From: Zeus faber
Taxonomy: Eukaryota; Chordata; Actinopteri; Zeiformes; Zeidae
Direction: 5' to 3'
DNA: 64,000 nucleotides
Assembly: GCA_960531495.1 (NCBI GenBank)
Contig: OY482862.1
Coordinates: 4,240,535-4,304,534, forward strand
Shown here: one piece after another, positions 1-64,000 of the stretch
Numbering within the stretch: position 1 is the stretch's first letter
Layout: every line of letters starts with the position of its first letter
Notes under the pieces: model-generated
What the model saw: the letters and a program-made list of their open reading frames with translations, nothing else
What the model was told of the DNA's origin: nothing
Databases searched by the model: none
Translations under genes and position numbers: made by a program

Positions 1-416
1 TTTGAGAGCTAATCAATCCAGTGATCCGGTTTCATGATGATAAGACTTGACCTTGTTTTATGTAAAATTGGAAGTAGCATTCAAACCAAGGCCTTCTACA
101 GTATACAGTATATACAGATGAATGCAGCAGTTTTTAAGGATGATGTTTTCATGTCAGTGGCATAGTCATCCTGAGTGATAAATTGAATAATACATGGTTT
201 CCTGTTTCTAGTGGATACAGGGAGTTGATGGTATCTTAAAACCAATCTATGCATCCATTAATATGTGATGCTTGAACCATGTAGTTATTTAACAGTTCAG
301 CATTTTGAAAATGACAAAGGCCATGACCCGTTTGTGTTTGGTTAAGATGTTTGGCGTTGACAAATCAAACAATTCCAGCTACTGACAAGCACCTCCACGC
401 ACTTGGTATTCGACCA

Positions 417-438
417 AGGGTTAGGGGGTTAGGGTTAG
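417..438. repeat. short TTAGGG-type run
   Basis: Three TTAGGG-like units with one extra G. It is short and may be chance or a small interstitial telomere-like repeat. Confidence 0.4.
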
Positions 439-621
439 GTAATATGCAAGCTTGCATATTGCCATTAATAAACTTCTTCCCAGTGTTGAGGGGTTTTGGT
501 GAATCAGATGAAATGTACCATTTGCAACAATTATAACATATAAAGACTAAAACAAAGACTAAAAGTGAGAACAGTGAGAAGCTGCAGTAGAGAGGCAAGC
601 TTCACAGTACTGAAGTGTTCG

Positions 622-709
622 GCAAGGTTGTGCTATGAACAGTCCAAAATGATGGGAACCAACACTTTAATTAATTTAAGGACTTGTTTGAAAAATGGCA
701 AACCTATCC
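622..709. repeat. dispersed repeat, copy 1 of 3
   Basis: It shares GCAAGGTTGTGCTATGAACA and then an AAACCTATCC-type end with 54865-54918, and CTATGAACAGT plus GATGGAAACCAAC with 49620-49660. The family is unknown. Confidence 0.5.
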
Positions 710-1100
710 TTTCACAAAATAAATGTAGCTAATCAACATTTACAATTTAGATAAGTTGTTTTTTTCTTGATTGTAGTTATGGAATGTAAGAAAATTGGCT
801 ATTATATTTATCTACACTATAAAGTAAAAGATTGAGGATATATCCTCTGATAAGTCATATTTTACTAGTGGCATCGGATCCTATCACTGTGGCTGTTCGC
901 CCCGAAATGACAGAAACGTAAAGTTTTGCCCTTCATCGCCCTGGAGAGGCCAGAGGTAATAGCCTCATAAATTGCTCCCGTTGTTAAAGTTTCAAAGATG
1001 CAGGACAGGTTTGGGATGAAGGCACTACAGCGCCAGTGCAAGAATGGAGCTGGAACCCGTAATGCATGTAAAAAATATATTAAAATAATGATAATAACAC

Positions 1101-60236
<59,136 letters not shown>

Positions 60237-60415
60237 CTGGGAGGCGAGGTACAGTAGGACAGAAGTCTTAAATTCTCTCTCTCCCCGCCTAAGGGTGATG
60301 AATGATAAGTGGCCCGGACTTGCGCCGGTTGCAGGACAGCACGTCGAAACAACTGCCCCGGCCTTGACGTCCCACGTCTCGACCCCGGCCAACATGAGTG
60401 ATTGTACCCACCCCC

Positions 60416-60449
<34 letters not shown>

Positions 60450-60562
60450 CACACCCACTGACTTAGTAAGGATGTGAATAACTGCCAAAGATTTACAGTT
60501 CTCTTACATTACATTACATTTCTCTAAACAGTTTCCGCTGCTACTCTTGCTCCAAATGTTGT

Positions 60563-60566
<4 letters not shown>

Positions 60567-60600
<34 letters not shown>
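60567..60600. repeat. (TAA)n microsatellite
   Basis: About 11 TAA units. Confidence 0.9.
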
Positions 60601-60607
<7 letters not shown>

Positions 60608-61677
60608 AAAAGATCCCCCTGCCATTAAGGCGTTTCGGAGCAAGAGCTGTTAATTGATGATATTGTGCAGCCTTGGCTGTGAATACCAATTAACTTATTT
60701 TGGGTTTATTAGTATGCAATGTCTTTCAAGGACACCACACCTTTCCAGGGTCTTCCTGAATAATAGAACGGCGTATGTGTTTTTTTGAAACAAAAACAGT
60801 TGGATTCAATGAACGCCAACAGAAAAAAATACAATAATAAATATATTTATATATATATTCAGACCAGAATTGACCTCCCTCCATTTACCATATGTTTACG
60901 CTAACTCGCCACATGTACGTGGCTACGTGCTGTACCTGCTGTAATCTCACCATGGCAAACAGACATTTTCAGGGTTGTTTGCGGGAGCCACCATGAGTAT
61001 TTATCTCACCGAGCACAGAGAGACCAGCGAGACCAGCGAGACCAGCGAGGCCCTCTCGTTGTCACCCAGGAGACGGAGCACTCTAGGAGCTAAATCAATC
61101 AAAGTCCACAGTGTGGCTGCTAATTAAGGCTGAGGAAAGTGAGGATATGCAAACTGTTTGCCAATGAATCACTCCTCGAGTGCCAAGGACACCATTACAT
61201 GGGATTTAAAGAGGCAATTCACCTACTTCAACTGATTACATTGCCTTTGAAAAAATAAAATAAAAGAAAGCCATCATTTATTTCATCTTCCCATCCTATC
61301 TTCTCTACATTCCGAGCGTACTATAGCTGAGCCCCCCCCCCCCCCTCCCTATGTTATACATTATACAACCTTGACAGGGTGTGGTTTTTAAAACAGCTAT
61401 GCAAAATGCAACACAGTCACATGCTTTGATGTCCTCATCGGCAAGCCTCTCGACGTCCCTATCCCCACCCCCACCCCCCCGCTCAAGAGAACATCACAGC
61501 TTCTTTCCAGTGAGAGTGACTCACTTTACCCAACAACCAGATCCCGACGCAGCATGGAGCCGCATGCTCTAGGCTACAGAGTAGGACGCAGATCAAAGTA
61601 CGGGCGTGGACAGCAATGAGAGGCAAGTAATACAAAACTCAACCTTCTCCTAAACCACATGTACGCACGCAGGCACG

Positions 61678-61784
<107 letters not shown>

Positions 61785-62265
61785 CATACCCCCTCGTCAG
61801 CAAGGCACGTACGCCAGAGGATCTGAAGGGCGATTTTATGTCATAGGGAGAGCTGAGGAGCGAGGATACAGCAAGCTAGAGACCAGGGAGTCACTTACAC
61901 AGACCAAATGATTGGATTAGATATTATGGCGTTGGTATTGAAAAATGTCTTATTCTAACAAAGGGTGTTGTTACGCTATTACATCCAAGACAAAGTTATT
62001 GTGCAAGTGGAGTTCCAATTCTCAACCTAAAATGTCAATCTTGAATAATCATCAACAAAAATATATAACATATAACTCCATCCCGGGGATGAGTTGTGGA
62101 ATGTCAAGAGCACAACACTATTTTTATACATTTACGGCGTTTAGATCAACAAAACAACTTATCATCGTTGCTTCTCGAAGAGTAGGATAATCACAAGTGG
62201 TACACATCAACAAACAAAAACAAGAGCTAAAAATGTGTCAATCTTAAAGTGGTAATCCATAAAAT

Positions 62266-62296
<31 letters not shown>

Positions 62297-64000
62297 CATA
62301 TCCCATAACTATTCCATAATTTTGTTTTAGCTGGCACATAAGAAACAGACATTCAATGTATTCTGTCTTGCCTTGTCTGTCTTGTCTTGCTATATGCTGT
62401 TTCCATTGTTGGTCACAGACTATGATTTTCACACCAAGAATGCAAAGATCGGGCAAGAGGTGAAAGATAAGATAATATAAGATAACATTTAATTAAGAGA
62501 TATGCATGAAAATGAGGAAAGAAATAATAAATGTACAAATCTATCTACATAAGTTAACATGGCGTAGCAGTATGCTAACTACTGAGCTCAAGATGGGCAA
62601 GTGGCAGTTAGGGTTACAGTAAGTACAAGTTACAGTAGCCATGGTGTAGCCGGTAGCCAAAGGCAGCTATGGGGAATTTTATAAACCAGCATAGCTAGTT
62701 GTGTCAATATGGAAGAACATTCACAGAAAAGAACAGCACGTTCTAATAAAAAAAATATCCCCATCACCTCAAGTAACCAAGAAAAAAAAACCTGAGTTGA
62801 TCATGGCAAACTTTTAAACTTTAAAAATACATTGCAAATTTGCAGTGTAATACACCCAACACAGATGGTCTCATGGATTATGGATTTTGTTTCATAATGT
62901 TTCATTTTCATAAAGTAGAAAACAGTCCAATGTACTTTGCTTTAATATGCTGTGATGTGAATTTATGTGTGACATTCATATTCATATTACGTAACATACA
63001 GTATATAACATATTTATGTAAAATAACATATATAGTATGTGTTTTAAAAGACATATTTTGTGTTACACGTGTTAGATGAATGGCCAACCACTCCTACAAT
63101 GTCTTTCAAAATAAATAACAGACAAATCAATATGTCTCCTGCAGCCATTAAATTGAAACCAGTAATATAATAGTTCACCGTTAACTCTTTGGCTGGAATA
63201 TAGGTTGTCACTGGACGATATATGCTTACTGCACTGAGATTGTGAGGGTACTATAAAACCTCTGTTCTTCAGGTTAGAGCTAGTTAAAATAATTGGTCAA
63301 TAATGTGTAATTATAGTGTTCTGTTTGCAGACAGTCTGGCTTGCGAGAGGAGGCTAGGGGTCCTGTGGGCAACAACAGCATTCATAACAAGACATTAAAA
63401 TACCCCGAAGCCCCTTTATCGCCCTGTGAGCACAGGGTGTCTCTCGAGTGTTAATCATACCATATCAGGTTCAATACATCATATCTGAGTTCAGCGCAAT
63501 CTAACCTTGTACGCATCCCACACTGTCTGGACCAAGGGGTCCATCAAGGGTGAAAAAAGATGAATAAAAGTATTTCAAGGGCAAATAAACCATTCCACTG
63601 GGGACCCAAAGTCAATGCAACTACAGTACAATGAATAGCAACATACACTTCAATATGTAAGGCTATATGACCGTAGCATTCGGCAGTCATTGAGTTAGTG
63701 AGCATATTGTAAAGGAAAAGATCTGCTGCTAGTGCACAAATGACAAGTTTCATTAAAGGCCCATAGATGGCGAAGGGATGAGCATGCAAAAAACAATTCT
63801 CCGCGATCCACTTTATTCCACTGTCAATAATATATTGAGCTCGGGCAGGATAAACCAGCTAAAATATTTATAAATCAGACTTAAGTTAGTAACTTTAACC
63901 TCATTACAGACATGGCACAAGCCCTGTTTGATATTGTATAGCTGAAAGAGGAGCAGATAATGGTGTTGTATAAGTGAAAAAAAACAAAAAAAACAAGGAG

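Larger units (their letters stand above)
1..1100. other. thsd7a intron, low-coordinate end
   Basis: Intronic sequence after the last exon. It holds a short TTAGGG-type run (about 417-438) and one copy of a repeat that also occurs near 54.87 kb and in part near 49.62 kb. I see no TSP1-like coding sequence or RNA gene. Confidence 0.5.

Overview
The window is vertebrate, almost certainly ray-finned fish, nuclear DNA. The evidence is a split gene with GT-AG introns, very dense (CA)n/(TG)n/(TA)n microsatellites, and repeat families typical of teleosts: Rex3/RTE and L1 LINEs, a DIRS1-like relic, Tc1/mariner and hAT relics, and a tRNA-derived SINE with an L2-type tail. There is no prokaryotic-style operon, CRISPR array or phage, and nearly all long open frames are repeat relics or microsatellite translations.

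The only host gene I can support lies on the minus strand. Twelve exons (60121-60236 down to 1101-1246) join in consistent reading phase with no stop, giving about 603 codons of tandem thrombospondin type-1 (TSP1) repeats. The order and sequence match vertebrate THSD7A as I remember it, a large single-pass membrane glycoprotein. The 5' part (signal peptide, first repeats) lies beyond position 64000. The 3' part (last repeats, transmembrane segment, tail) lies before position 1.

Layout from low to high coordinate: exon 12 (1.1-1.25 kb); a transposon pile-up at 2.4-6.4 kb (internally deleted Tc1, nearly full-length Rex3, LTR-like repeat); exons 11, 10 and 9 (7.8-8.7 kb); a DIRS relic (12-15 kb); exon 8 (16.9-17.1 kb) with a hAT relic directly upstream of it; exon 7 (18.8-18.9 kb) between two TG tracts; a 14 kb intron with several MITEs, a LINE fragment and a SINE; exons 6 and 5 (32.8-35.1 kb); a 14.6 kb intron with an L1 relic (43.5-47.7 kb); exon 4 (49.7-49.9 kb); an intron with LTR-like repeats; exons 3, 2 and 1 (58.3-60.2 kb); then about 3.8 kb of upstream intron.

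I found no previously undescribed gene system. The points most worth a second look are splice features (a GC donor, a NAGNAG acceptor, an exon between TG tracts), a near-paralogous pair of segments in which a SINE is present in one and absent in the other, a repeat family that carries its own CA tract, and several perfect hairpins, one of them nested. Exon numbers here are local, counted 5' to 3' within the window. Family comparisons are from memory; no database search was run.
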